Origin: Aquabacterium parvum
GTDB taxonomy: Bacteria; Pseudomonadota; Gammaproteobacteria; Burkholderiales; Burkholderiaceae_C
NCBI RefSeq assembly: GCF_001447195.1
Contig: NZ_LFRI01000341.1
Coordinates: 186,001 to 250,000, forward strand
Direction of reading: 5' to 3'
DNA: 64,000 nt
Shown here: positions 46,441-56,000 of the stretch, piece by piece
How positions within the stretch are numbered: position 1 is the first letter of the stretch
Layout of the letters: each line of letters opens with the position of its first letter
The notes under the pieces: model-generated
Told to the model about the DNA's origin: nothing
Databases searched by the model: none
What the model saw: only the letters and a program-made list of their open reading frames with translations
Position numbers and translations under genes: made by a program

Positions 46441-46453
46441 CTCGCAGCGGTGC

Positions 46454-47803
46454 TCAGGCTGCGGCGGCAGACTCGGCTTCGGATGCTTCGTGGGCCACCT
46501 GTCCTGCCACCAGGGTCAGGCGCACGCGACCGGCCAGCTGGAAACCCGTGTCCTTGAAGGCAAAGGGCGTGTGCTTGCCCTGGCTGACCAGGGCGTCGGG
46601 CTGCACCGTCCAGCGCGTGGCGGGGTCGAAGATGACGATGTCGGCCACGCCGCCTTCGGTCAGGCGCCCTGCACTGCTGGCCAGAGAGCCAAGCGAGTCG
46701 CCCAGCACCTTGACCGGGCCCTGCGTGACGACCGAGAGGGCGCGGCGCAGGCTGGCGGCGTCGGGCGAGTCGGTGGCGTCGGCCCCCGACCACTTCAGGG
46801 CCAGGCTCAGCAGCAGCTCCAGGCCGGTGGCGCCGGGCTCGGCTTCGCCGAAGGGCAGCGTCTTCTCGTCTTCGCTGACGGGGGTGTGGTCAGAGACCAG
46901 CGCGTCGAGCGTGCCGTCGGCCAGGGCGGCCTGCAGGGCGTCGCGGTCGCGCACCTGGCGCAGCGGCGGGCTCACGCGCATCGAGGGGTTGAAGTAGCCG
47001 ATGTCGATGTCGGTCAGCAGCAGCGAGTTGATGCTGACATCCGCCGTGATGGGCAGGCCCTGGGCCTTGGCCTGGCGCACCAACTCGACGCCGGCGGCGC
47101 TGCTCAGGCGGCACAGGTGCACGCGTGCGCCGGTGGCCCTCACCAGCTCGATGATGGTGTGCAGGGCGATGGTCTCGGCGGCGACCGGCACGCCCGACAG
47201 GCCCAGGCGGGTGGCCACAGAACCGCTGGCGGCCACGCCCTTGCCCAACCAGCCGTCGTTCGGGCGCAGCCAGACGGTGTAGCCAAAGGTGGCGGCGTAC
47301 TGAAGCGCACGTTGCATCACCTGGGTGTTCTGCACGGGCGCCTCGGCCTGCGAGAAGCCGACGCAGCCGGCTTCGTTGAGCTCGGCCATTTCGGTGAGGT
47401 TCTCGCCCTTGAGGCCGCGCGTGAGCGCACCCAGCGGGAACAGGCGGCAGCGGCTGAGCTTGCGTGCGCGCAGCTTGAGCATCTCGACCAGGCCGGGCTC
47501 GTCGAGCGTCGGGTCGGTGTCGGGCAGGCAAACCACGCTGGTCACGCCACCTGCGGCGGCAGCGGCCAGTTCGCTCTCCAGCATGCCTTCGTGCTCGTAA
47601 CCGGGCTCGCGCAGGCGGGCGGCCAGGTCAACCAGGCCAGGCGCGACGATCAGGCCCTTGGCGTCGATGGTGCGGTCGGGTGCGAAGTCGGCCGGAACGT
47701 TGCCGATGGCGGTGATGCGGCCAGCGCTGATGGCCAGGTCGCCGACCTGGTCGAGGCCGGACGCGGGATCGACCAGGCGACCTTGTTGGATGAGGATCTT
47801 CAT
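46454..47803 (-). CDS. Dihydroorotase-like protein, probably catalytically inactive (PyrC')
   Basis: This 449-residue amidohydrolase-fold protein belongs to the multifunctional-type dihydroorotase group but lacks the first metal motif: where active enzymes have H-x-H before L-R-E-P-G, it has A-A-R (residues 61-63). In Pseudomonas an inactive PyrC' of this kind is a structural subunit of aspartate carbamoyltransferase. The ATG at 47803 overlaps the pyrB stop by four bases, matching such a role. A separate active pyrC should exist elsewhere in the genome. Confidence 0.9.
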   Translation of the reverse strand: MKILIQQGRLVDPASGLDQVGDLAISAGRITAIGNVPADFAPDRTIDAKGLIVAPGLVDLAARLREPGYEHEGMLESELAAAAAGGVTSVVCLPDTDPTLDEPGLVEMLKLRARKLSRCRLFPLGALTRGLKGENLTEMAELNEAGCVGFSQAEAPVQNTQVMQRALQYAATFGYTVWLRPNDGWLGKGVAASGSVATRLGLSGVPVAAETIALHTIIELVRATGARVHLCRLSSAAGVELVRQAKAQGLPITADVSINSLLLTDIDIGYFNPSMRVSPPLRQVRDRDALQAALADGTLDALVSDHTPVSEDEKTLPFGEAEPGATGLELLLSLALKWSGADATDSPDAASLRRALSVVTQGPVKVLGDSLGSLASSAGRLTEGGVADIVIFDPATRWTVQPDALVSQGKHTPFAFKDTGFQLAGRVRLTLVAGQVAHEASEAESAAAA

Positions 47804-48783
47804 GCTTCGTTGCCGGCGATGATGGACATGACGGCCATGCGGACCGCGATGCCGAAGGTGACCTGGGGCAGGATGACGCTTTGCTTGCCATCGGCCACGG
47901 CGGATTCGATCTCGACGCCGCGGTTGATGGGGCCCGGGTGCATGACGATGGCGTCGGGCTTGGCCAGCGCCAGCTTGGCTTGCGTCAGGCCGAACTCCTT
48001 GAAGAACTCGCCCGAGCTGGGCAGCATGCCGCCGCTCATGCGCTCGTTCTGCAAGCGCAGCATGATGACGACGTCGGCACCGCGGATGCCCTCTTCCAGG
48101 CTGTGGCACACGCGCACACCCATCTCGCGCAGGTCACCAGGCACCAGGGTGCGCGGACCGACCACACGCACTTCGGGCACGCCCAGCGTGGTCAGTGCGT
48201 GGATGTTGGAGCGGGCCACGCGCGAGTGCACGATGTCGCCCACGATGGCCACCGTGAGGTTGGTGAAGTCCTTCTTGTAGTGCCGGATCGTGTACATGTC
48301 CAGCAGCGCCTGCGTGGGGTGCGCGTGGCGGCCGTCACCGGCGTTGACCACGTGCACGTGCGGGGCCACGTGCTGGGCGATCAGGTAAGGCGCGCCCGAT
48401 TCGCTGTGGCGCACGATGAACATGTCTGCCTGCATGGCCGACAGGTTGGCGATGGTGTCGAGCAGGCTCTCGCCTTTCGAGGCCGATGAACGCGCGATGT
48501 CGAGGTTGATGACGTCGGCGCTCAGGCGCTTGGCGGCGATCTCGAACGTGGTGCGCGTGCGCGTGCTGTTCTCGAAGAACAGGTTGAAGACGCTCTTGCC
48601 GCGCAGCAGCGGCACCTTCTTGACCTCGCGCTCGTTGAAGCTCAGGAACTGCTCGGCCGTGTCCAGGATCTGGTGGATGTTGGCCTTGGGCAGGCCCTCG
48701 GTCGACAGCAGGTGGATGAGCTCGCCGTGGGCGTTGAGCTGCGGGTTGCGTTGGGGTTTGCGCATGGGCAGGGAGGTGCTCAT
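47800..48783 (-). CDS. pyrB: Aspartate carbamoyltransferase catalytic subunit
   Basis: This 327-residue enzyme makes carbamoyl-aspartate in pyrimidine synthesis. The carbamoyl-phosphate motif S-T-R-T-R-T is near residues 73-78 and H-P-T-Q near 155. The ATG at 48783 shares one base with the pyrR stop; a GTG one codon earlier is possible. It sits between pyrR and pyrC' with overlapping ends, so translation is coupled. Confidence 0.96.
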   Translation of the reverse strand: MSTSLPMRKPQRNPQLNAHGELIHLLSTEGLPKANIHQILDTAEQFLSFNEREVKKVPLLRGKSVFNLFFENSTRTRTTFEIAAKRLSADVINLDIARSSASKGESLLDTIANLSAMQADMFIVRHSESGAPYLIAQHVAPHVHVVNAGDGRHAHPTQALLDMYTIRHYKKDFTNLTVAIVGDIVHSRVARSNIHALTTLGVPEVRVVGPRTLVPGDLREMGVRVCHSLEEGIRGADVVIMLRLQNERMSGGMLPSSGEFFKEFGLTQAKLALAKPDAIVMHPGPINRGVEIESAVADGKQSVILPQVTFGIAVRMAVMSIIAGNEA

Positions 48784-49295
48784 CACACCTTCTCGAAATG
48801 GAACTGGAAGCGCCCGTCATCGGCGCGGTCAAGCGAGACGCGCTCGTCGGCGGGCAGGCTGATGCGGGCGGCCGAATAGGCCGGCTCGATGGGCAACTGG
48901 CGCCCGCCTCGGTCGACCAGCACGGCCAGGGTGACGCTGGCAGGACGACCGAAATCGAACAGCTCGTTGATGACGGCGCGCGTGGTGCGACCGGTGTAGA
49001 GCACGTCGTCGATCAGCAGGATGTGGCGGCCTTCGACCTCGAAGGGCAGGTGCGTGGCGCCTTTGGTGGAGCTCATGCCGCGCGAGCCGAAGTCGTCTCG
49101 GTGCAGGGCCGAAGAGATGACGCCATGCGGGGTGCTCAGACCCAGGTCACGGGCCAGTCGCTCGGCCAGCCAGGCGCCACCGGACCAAACGCCCACCAAG
49201 GTGGTGTCGGCCGTGACCAGGCGGCGCACGCCGTCCAGCAGGTTGGTGTACAGGGCCTCGGCGTCGAGGCGCAGGGTGTGCGGGGTGGAACTCAC
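48783..49295 (-). CDS. pyrR: PyrR-type phosphoribosyltransferase/regulator
   Basis: This 170-residue protein has the PRPP loop '[10 protein letters not shown]' near 95-105 and the overall pattern of PyrR (bifunctional uracil phosphoribosyltransferase and pyr regulator). In Gram-positive bacteria PyrR binds pyr mRNA; whether the betaproteobacterial protein regulates is less clear, and I see no PyrR-binding leader here. It overlaps ruvX by four bases and pyrB by one. Confidence 0.93.
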   Translation of the reverse strand: MSSTPHTLRLDAEALYTNLLDGVRRLVTADTTLVGVWSGGAWLAERLARDLGLSTPHGVISSALHRDDFGSRGMSSTKGATHLPFEVEGRHILLIDDVLYTGRTTRAVINELFDFGRPASVTLAVLVDRGGRQLPIEPAYSAARISLPADERVSLDRADDGRFQFHFEKV

Positions 49296-49744
49296 GCGGG
49301 CCTTTCGGTGTGGGGCGCGGCGCCGGTTGCGGCGGCAGCACCCATGGCGTCAAAGTATTGTTGCAGCAGGATGGCGGCCGAGGCGGCGTCCAGGTCGCGC
49401 GCACCGTGGGCGATGGCCTCGGTGGTCGAATAACGCTCGTCGACCTCGTGCACGGGCAGGTGGAAACGCCCGCACAGCTGGCGCCCGAACTTGCGCGCGC
49501 GCAGGGTGTTGTCATGCTCGGCGCCATCGGGGTGAAAAGGCACGCCCACCACCAGCGCCGCAGGCTGCCACTCGGCCACCAGTTGCGCGATGCGCTCGAA
49601 GCGCAGGGTGCCTTCGGCAGCGATGGTCTGAAGTGGCTGGGCCTGGCGCGTCTGGCTGTTGCCGCAGGCCACGCCCACGCGCTTGGCGCCGTAGTCGAAG
49701 GCCAGGTAGGTGAGCACGGCAGCGGAGGTGGAAGCCGCGCTCAT
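49292..49744 (-). CDS. ruvX: Putative pre-16S rRNA nuclease / Holliday junction resolvase-like RuvX (YqgF)
   Basis: This 150-residue RNase H-fold protein has the first catalytic motif 'L-A-F-D-Y-G-A-K-R-V-G' near residue 13-23, the central 'V-V-G-V-P' segment near 66 and the late 'D-E-R-Y-S-T' near 101-106. The family processes the 5' end of 16S rRNA in E. coli. It overlaps algH (four bases) and pyrR (four bases). Confidence 0.93.
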   Translation of the reverse strand: MSAASTSAAVLTYLAFDYGAKRVGVACGNSQTRQAQPLQTIAAEGTLRFERIAQLVAEWQPAALVVGVPFHPDGAEHDNTLRARKFGRQLCGRFHLPVHEVDERYSTTEAIAHGARDLDAASAAILLQQYFDAMGAAAATGAAPHTERPA

Positions 49745-50337
49745 GCGTGACCGGCCTCGCCCATCAGGAAGTTGCGATCCACACCCAACAGAGACAAAGC
49801 CTTGTCATAGCGCTGCTCGACCGGGGTGTCGAAGATGACTTCGGGTTGGGCTTTGACGGTCAGCCAGCCGTTGCGAGAAATTTCGTCTTCGAGCTGCCCG
49901 GCGCTCCAGCCCGAGTAGCCCAGGGTGACGAAGACGCGCTTGGGGCCGGCACCCCCAGCAAGGGCCTCGAGCACATCGCGGGAGGTGGTCATCTCCAGGC
50001 CTGCCGCGCCAATCTTGAGCGTGGAGTTGTAATGGCCGCCCTCTTCGTCCAGGCGGTCGTGCAGGACAAAACCTCGCTCGGTCTGAACCGGGCCGCCGAA
50101 ATACACCGGCTCGTCAGCCAGGTCGGGGCGCTCGAGCTTGAGGTCGACCTTCTCGAAGAGCTCCTGCAAAGGCAACTCGGTCGGGCGGTTGATCACCAGC
50201 CCAAGGGCGCCATTGGCGTTGTGCTCGCACAGGTAAACGACCGCGCCGGCGAAGTTGTCGTCGCGCATGCTGGGCATGGCGATGAGGAACTGATCGGTCA
50301 GGTCGATGGTGCGGGAAGATGGGGAGCCTGCAGACAT
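49741..50337 (-). CDS. YqgE/AlgH family protein
   Basis: This 198-residue protein is a UPF0301/AlgH family member: 'L-T-D-Q-F-L-I-A-M-P', 'V-V-Y-L-C-E-H-N-A-N-G-A-L-G-L-V-I-N-R' and 'Y-F-G-G-P-V'. The biochemical role is not established. It is the first gene of the ruvX-pyrR-pyrB-pyrC'-plsC unit, the common order in proteobacteria, and is divergent from the photolyase gene with 41 bases between the start codons. Confidence 0.92.
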   Translation of the reverse strand: MSAGSPSSRTIDLTDQFLIAMPSMRDDNFAGAVVYLCEHNANGALGLVINRPTELPLQELFEKVDLKLERPDLADEPVYFGGPVQTERGFVLHDRLDEEGGHYNSTLKIGAAGLEMTTSRDVLEALAGGAGPKRVFVTLGYSGWSAGQLEDEISRNGWLTVKAQPEVIFDTPVEQRYDKALSLLGVDRNFLMGEAGHA

Positions 50338-50378
50338 GTCATGATTTTACGCCGCCGCCCCTGCTTCACCTCCCCCCC

Positions 50379-51899
50379 ATGCCCGACGTCCACACCTCAG
50401 CCCTGGTCTGGTTCCGCCGCGACCTTCGTCACCACGACCACGCCGCCCTCTTCCATGCCCTGAAAAACGCCCAGCGGGTGTGGTGCACCTTCGTCTTTGA
50501 CAGCGACATCCTGGCCACCCTGCCCCGGCAGGATCGGCGCGTGGCGTTCATCCGCGACTCGCTGGTGGAGCTGGACACCGGCTTGCGAGACTTGGCGCGG
50601 CAGGTGGGCGCCCCTTCGCCCTCCCTCGCGGGGCTGATCGTGCGACAGGGCAGCGCCCGTGTGGAAATCCCGAAACTGGCCGCCGAGCTGGGCGTGCAGG
50701 CCGTCTACGCCAACCACGACGACGATCCCGACGCCCTGGCTCGCGACGCCCAGGTGCGCGGCAAGCTCAGCGACATCGGCGCGGCGCTCTACACCCTCAA
50801 GGACCACGTTGTCTTCGAACGCAACGAGGTGCTGACCGGCAACAGCACGCCATATGGCGTCTTCACGCCCTACAAGAACGCCTGGCTCAAGAAGATCGAG
50901 CCCTTCTACGTCAAGCCCTACCCGGTCGAGAAGTACGCGGCGCACCTGGCGCCCATCCCGCCGGCCGTCTGTCCAAGCGAGCAGGACCACGTGCCCACGC
51001 TGGGCGACATCGGCTTCGAGCCCGTGGAAGACCTCAAGGTGCCCGCTGGCATGAGTGGCGCGCGCGCCCTGCTGGACGACTTCCTGGGCCGCATCGACCG
51101 CTACGACGAACTGCGCGACTACCCCGGCGTCAAAGGCCCGAGTTACCTCTCGACCCACCTGCGCTTTGGCACGGTGTCCATCCGCGAGCTGGCCGACCTG
51201 GCCTGGCAGCGCAGCCAGCGCGGCTCGGCTGGCGCGCAGGTGTGGCTGTCGGAGCTGATCTGGCGCGATTTCTATCACCAGATCCTGCACCACCACCCGC
51301 ACGTGGTCGGCCATGCCTACCGGCGCGAGTACGACAAGATCAAGTGGGCCAAGGGCAAGCAGGCCGACGCCCATTTCGCGGCCTGGTGCGAAGGCCGCAC
51401 CGGCTACCCCCTGGTGGACGCGGCCATGCGCCAGCTCAACCAGACCGGCTACATGCACAACCGGCTGCGCATGGTCACCGCCAGCTTCCTGATCAAGGAC
51501 CTTGGCATCGACTGGCGGCGCGGCGAAGCCTATTTCGCCGAGAAGCTGCTGGACTTTGACCTGGCCGCCAACAACGGCGGCTGGCAGTGGGCGGCTTCAT
51601 CGGGCTGCGATGCGCAACCCTGGTTCCGCATCTTCAACCCCATCAGCCAGAGCGAGAAATTCGACCCGCAGGGCAAGTTCATCCGCCGCTACGTGCCCGA
51701 GCTGGCCAAGCTGCCCGACAACGCCCTGCACGCGCCCTGGCTGGCTCGCCCTGCCGACCTGGCCGCTGCCGAAGACGTGGTGATCGGGCGCGACTACCCT
51801 CAGCCCATCGTGCAGCACGATGAGGCCCGCCTGCTGACGCTGGATCGTTACGCCGTGGTCAAAGCCGAGGCCCCAGCCAAGCCGGCACGCAAGCCCTGA
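50379..51899 (+). CDS. phrB: Deoxyribodipyrimidine photo-lyase (class I CPD)
   Basis: This 506-residue flavoprotein repairs UV-induced pyrimidine dimers. It has the N-terminal antenna domain (W-F-R-R-D-L-R near residue 11) and the C-terminal FAD domain with 'W-R-D-F-Y', 'M-H-N-R-L-R-M', 'D-W-R-R-G-E' and 'D-L-A-A-N-N-G-G-W-Q-W'. The ATG at 50379 is chosen because the family begins directly with the antenna strand; it has no good ribosome-binding site, and an in-frame ATG at 50319 would overlap algH. Confidence 0.95.
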   Translation: MPDVHTSALVWFRRDLRHHDHAALFHALKNAQRVWCTFVFDSDILATLPRQDRRVAFIRDSLVELDTGLRDLARQVGAPSPSLAGLIVRQGSARVEIPKLAAELGVQAVYANHDDDPDALARDAQVRGKLSDIGAALYTLKDHVVFERNEVLTGNSTPYGVFTPYKNAWLKKIEPFYVKPYPVEKYAAHLAPIPPAVCPSEQDHVPTLGDIGFEPVEDLKVPAGMSGARALLDDFLGRIDRYDELRDYPGVKGPSYLSTHLRFGTVSIRELADLAWQRSQRGSAGAQVWLSELIWRDFYHQILHHHPHVVGHAYRREYDKIKWAKGKQADAHFAAWCEGRTGYPLVDAAMRQLNQTGYMHNRLRMVTASFLIKDLGIDWRRGEAYFAEKLLDFDLAANNGGWQWAASSGCDAQPWFRIFNPISQSEKFDPQGKFIRRYVPELAKLPDNALHAPWLARPADLAAAEDVVIGRDYPQPIVQHDEARLLTLDRYAVVKAEAPAKPARKP

Positions 51900-51903
51900 G
51901 CGC

Positions 51904-52947
51904 TCAGAACAGTTCGACGTCGCCGATGTGCGCCTCGGGCGAGGCCAGCACGCCAGCGCGAACCAGTCCCTCGTGGCTGAGCACCTGGTTGCGTCCCTGG
52001 TGCTTGGCACGGTAGACGGCCTGGTCGGCCCTCGCGAAGGCCACGTTGGGGGTGTCCTGGTGGCGCACCTCGGTGAAGCCCACGCTGACGGTGACGTTCT
52101 GCACCTGCGGAAACGGGTACTGCGCCACGTTGAGGCGAAAGCGCTCGAAGGCCCCCAAGGCGTCCTCTTCGCTGCCGCCGCGCAGCAAGATGACGAACTC
52201 TTCACCGCCAAAGCGATAGAGCCGGTCGTGGTGGCGGAAGGTCTGGCGCATGATGCGCGCGACCAGCACCAGCACCTCGTCACCGATGAGGTGCCCGAAG
52301 CCGTCGTTGACGCGTTTGAAGTGGTCGATGTCCACAACGCCCAGCCAATAGCCAGACGAGTCACTGTGACGACGCTCGCCCTCGGCGTGATCGGCGCCAC
52401 GCTCGGTCACCGGCATCGAGGCCTTCAGGAAGGTCGCGTCAAAAGTCTGCCGGTTCAGCAGCGCTGTCAGCGCGTCACGCTGACTGGACTCCAGCAAGTT
52501 CTGGAAGTTGCCAAACACCTTCAGAACCGTCTGGATCGTGCGCTGTGCTCGCACGGACAAGGGCTCGTCCGAATGGACCTCCAGCACACCGGGCAAGCCC
52601 ACCTCGACAGGCAGGGGCATGACCATCAGGTGCCCGGGCTGCCCTGAGTCGGGGCCGCTCTGCTCGGAAAGGCGAGAGGCCAGGGCCTTGGCGCGCAAGG
52701 GGTGGTCGGCCTCCAGCGGCAAGGTGTGCAGGTCGACCCAGGACGGGTCGGAGACCGCGATCTGGCCCTTGCGAGCCAGGCCACAGCACAACCAGCGCCG
52801 TACCTCGTCCTCGCGGCCAATGAGGCGGTGCACCCCCACGCTGACCGAGCCCAGCAAATCCAGCACGCCCTGGGCCAGGGTGACGTCCAACAACTCCCTG
52901 TCCCGCTGGGCGGTCAGCGCAGCGAGGTGGGAGATGGCGTCATCCAT
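51904..52947 (-). CDS. Diguanylate cyclase with N-terminal GAF-like domain
   Basis: This 347-residue cytosolic protein has an N-terminal region (about 1-165) patterned like a GAF sensor domain and a C-terminal GGDEF domain with G-G-E-E-F near 250 and the inhibitory site R-H-H-D five residues before it. It ends in I-G-D-V-E-L-F, resembling the tails of the two CheX proteins at 37-39 kb. The ATG at 52947 is used; a TTG at 52998 would add 17 residues, and neither has a clear ribosome-binding site. It lies between the convergent photolyase gene and the end of chpA. Confidence 0.88.
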   Translation of the reverse strand: MDDAISHLAALTAQRDRELLDVTLAQGVLDLLGSVSVGVHRLIGREDEVRRWLCCGLARKGQIAVSDPSWVDLHTLPLEADHPLRAKALASRLSEQSGPDSGQPGHLMVMPLPVEVGLPGVLEVHSDEPLSVRAQRTIQTVLKVFGNFQNLLESSQRDALTALLNRQTFDATFLKASMPVTERGADHAEGERRHSDSSGYWLGVVDIDHFKRVNDGFGHLIGDEVLVLVARIMRQTFRHHDRLYRFGGEEFVILLRGGSEEDALGAFERFRLNVAQYPFPQVQNVTVSVGFTEVRHQDTPNVAFARADQAVYRAKHQGRNQVLSHEGLVRAGVLASPEAHIGDVELF

Positions 52948-53027
52948 GGCCGGGGCTGGCGCAGGGATGTCTGAAGGGTGATGAGGCAAAGGTGGCAATT
53001 ACAGCTTGAACCCGAAAAGGGCGATCG

Positions 53028-56000
53028 TCACGAGATGGCGATGTCGGTCGCGGCGGCATGACGGGCCACCAACGCCAGCAATTCTTCTTCGCGGTACGGT
53101 TTGCCGAGGTAGTGGTTCACCCCTAACTCGGCCGCGTAGTCACGGTGTTTTTGCGCAATCCGTGAGGTGATCATGATGACGGGCAGGCCGGCGAGCTTCT
53201 GGTCAGCGCGGATGTTGCGCACCAGGTCAAAGCCGTCCATGCGGGGCATTTCGATGTCCGACAGTACCACCGCCGGGCGCTCCTGAGCCAAGGATTCAAG
53301 GGCCTCCAGCCCGTCTTTTGCCAGGTTGACGCGGTAGCCCTCGCGCGCCAGCAGGCGCTGCGTGACCCGGCGAACGGTCAGCGAATCGTCGACCACGAGC
53401 ACCAGTGGCACGTCGGGTTCGGCCGACTGTGCCTCGGCCACGAGCAGGGGCTTGGCGTGCGGCTGCAGCCAGCCACCGGCCGCATCGCCCGCCGCGGCCA
53501 GGGCCTTACCCGTCACCTCGCGGGCCTGATCGCCATAGACCGTGGCCAGCGCGACCGGGTTGTAGATGAGCGAAACAGCGCCAGACGCCAGCAGCGTCAT
53601 GCCGGCCAGACCAGGCAGGCGCGAGAGCTGCGTGCCCAGGTTCTTGACCACCACTTCCTGGTTGCCCAGCACTTCGTCCACGTGGATGGCGATGCGTTGC
53701 TGGGCCGAGCGCACGATGACCACCGGCAGGCTGCGGCCACCCTCCACGCCCATGGGGCTGAAATCGAGCAGCGCACCCAACCAGTAGAACGGCAAGGTCT
53801 GATCGCCGAAGGGGATGGAGCCTTCGCGGTAGGCCTGCTCGACTTCGGCCGGTCGCGAGCGGCGCACCATCTCGATGAGGTGCGTCGGCACGGCCACGTT
53901 CATCTGCCCACAACGCAACATCACCACACGGGTGACCGCAGTGGTCAGCGGCAGGATCAGCGTGAAGCGGGTACCCTGTCCGGCCTCGGTGTGGGTTTCG
54001 ACGCGACCGCCCATGGCGTTGACCTCGGCGCGCACAACGTCCATGCCCACGCCTCGGCCCGCCAGTTCGGTGACCTGGTCGGCGGTGGAGAAGCCGGGGG
54101 TGAAGATCAGGTGGGCCAGCTCGTCATCGCTGAGCTGTGCGTCAGGCTGGATGAGGCCCAGGGACAAGGCGCGCTCGCGGATGCGATCCAGGCGCAGGCC
54201 TGCACCGTCGTCGCTGAAAGCGATGTTGACTTCGTTGCCCTCTTGCGAAAGCGTCACGGTGATGGTGCCGGTGGCGTCCTTGCCCGATGCCGCCCGGCTT
54301 TCAGGCGACTCGATGCCGTGGGTCACGCAGTTGCGCAGCAGGTGCTCGAAGGCACCGGTCATGCGCTCGAGCACGCCGCGGTCGACTTCGGTGCTGCCGC
54401 CCACGATGTCCAGGCGCACCTGCTTGGCCGTTTCCTTGGCGGCCTGACGCACCACGCGGTAGAGACGATCGGACAGACCTTCGAACTCCACCATGCGCGT
54501 GCGCAGCAGGTCGTCCTGCAGGTCACGCGTCAGGCGAGCCTGAGCAGCCAGCTGGTCTTCGGTGGTTTCCATGCTGCGCTGCAGGGTGCGCTGCACGGTG
54601 GCCACGTCGTTGACCGACTCGGCCATCATCCGCGTGAGTTCCTGGAACCGGGTGTAGCGGTCGAATTCGAGCGGGTCGAATTGCTGGGACGCGGCGCGAG
54701 CCTGCTCCATGCGGGTGGCCACCTGGGTTTCGGCCTGCAGCTCGATGTCGCGCAGTTGCTGGCGCAGGCGGTCAAGGTTTTCCGTCAGGTCGGACAGCGA
54801 GCCCTTGATCTGCCCCACCTGGCCTTGCAGTCGGGTGCGGGTGATGGCGACCTCGCCGGCGTGGTTGACCAGGCGGTCGAGCAGTTGAGGACGCACGCGC
54901 ACGGCGGCATGGGTCGGGCCTTGCGTGTTCTCACGCACGGCAGGCCGCATGGCGGTGAGGCGATCGAGGGGCAGCGAGGCCCAGTCGATGGGCACCAGCG
55001 CTTCGGCTGCGGTGTTGGGTGCAGCCAAAGTCGGCTGGTCTGCGTCGACGACGGGGGCCGACCAGCTCGGCGACAGGCTGGCCGGTTCCGCCAACTGAGC
55101 GCCCACGTCGGCAGGGCCATCGGGGTCGATGTCGACGCTCGCCAACTCGGGCTCGGACGGCGGCACGGGCGCCATCGGCGGCGAGGCCTCGGTCAGCGGG
55201 CTGGCCAGGGAGTGCGCCAGCACATCGGCCTGCTGGGTCGCATCGCGCTGACGCAGGGCCTCGAAGTCGTCCACCAGGCGGTCCACACGGCCTTCCAGCG
55301 GGGCCACGGCATCGGCGCTGGGGCTGCCAGCACTGAGCAAGCGCTCGATGGCGGACTCGAGTCGGTGGGCCAGCTCGCCCAGGCGCATCGCCCCGGCCAG
55401 GCGGGCACCGCCCTTGAAGGTGTGCAGCGTGCGCATGCAGGCGGAGGCCGCCTCGGTGTCTTCAGGCCGGCTCAGCCAATGGCGAACTTCGTTGGCGAGC
55501 TGAGGCAACAGTTCCTGAGCTTCTTCTTCGAAGATGGGGAACAGGTCGGCGTCCACCTGGTCCAGCTGATCGATGTCGTCCTCGCCGTCCCAGGGCAGGT
55601 TCAGCTCGGCCAAGGGCGTCAGCGCGGCAGAGGCGGGCGTGGGCTGAACGGTCTCGGCATGGATGGGCTCGTGCTCATCGGGACCCTCGGACGCATCCGG
55701 CTCGGCACGCACCAGGCGCAGGTGCGACCGCTCGGAGGCTTCGTACAGCGCACCAGGACCGGTCGCCTGCGGGTCGTCGTTCGATGGCTGCAGGCTGCGC
55801 GCTTCGATCAGGCGCGAGGCCTCGTGGTCGTAGTCGTCCAGGCGACTCAGCAGGTCGGGCGACGCAGGGCGCAAGAAGCCAGCGGCAAACTGATGGAGCA
55901 GTTGGCGGATCTCTTCGGCGGCTTCGTTGAAGAGGCTCGCATCGCTCTCGCGAACACGGCCCAGGGTCTGGGCGCGGCTGAGGCCATGCTCGAGCAGGCG

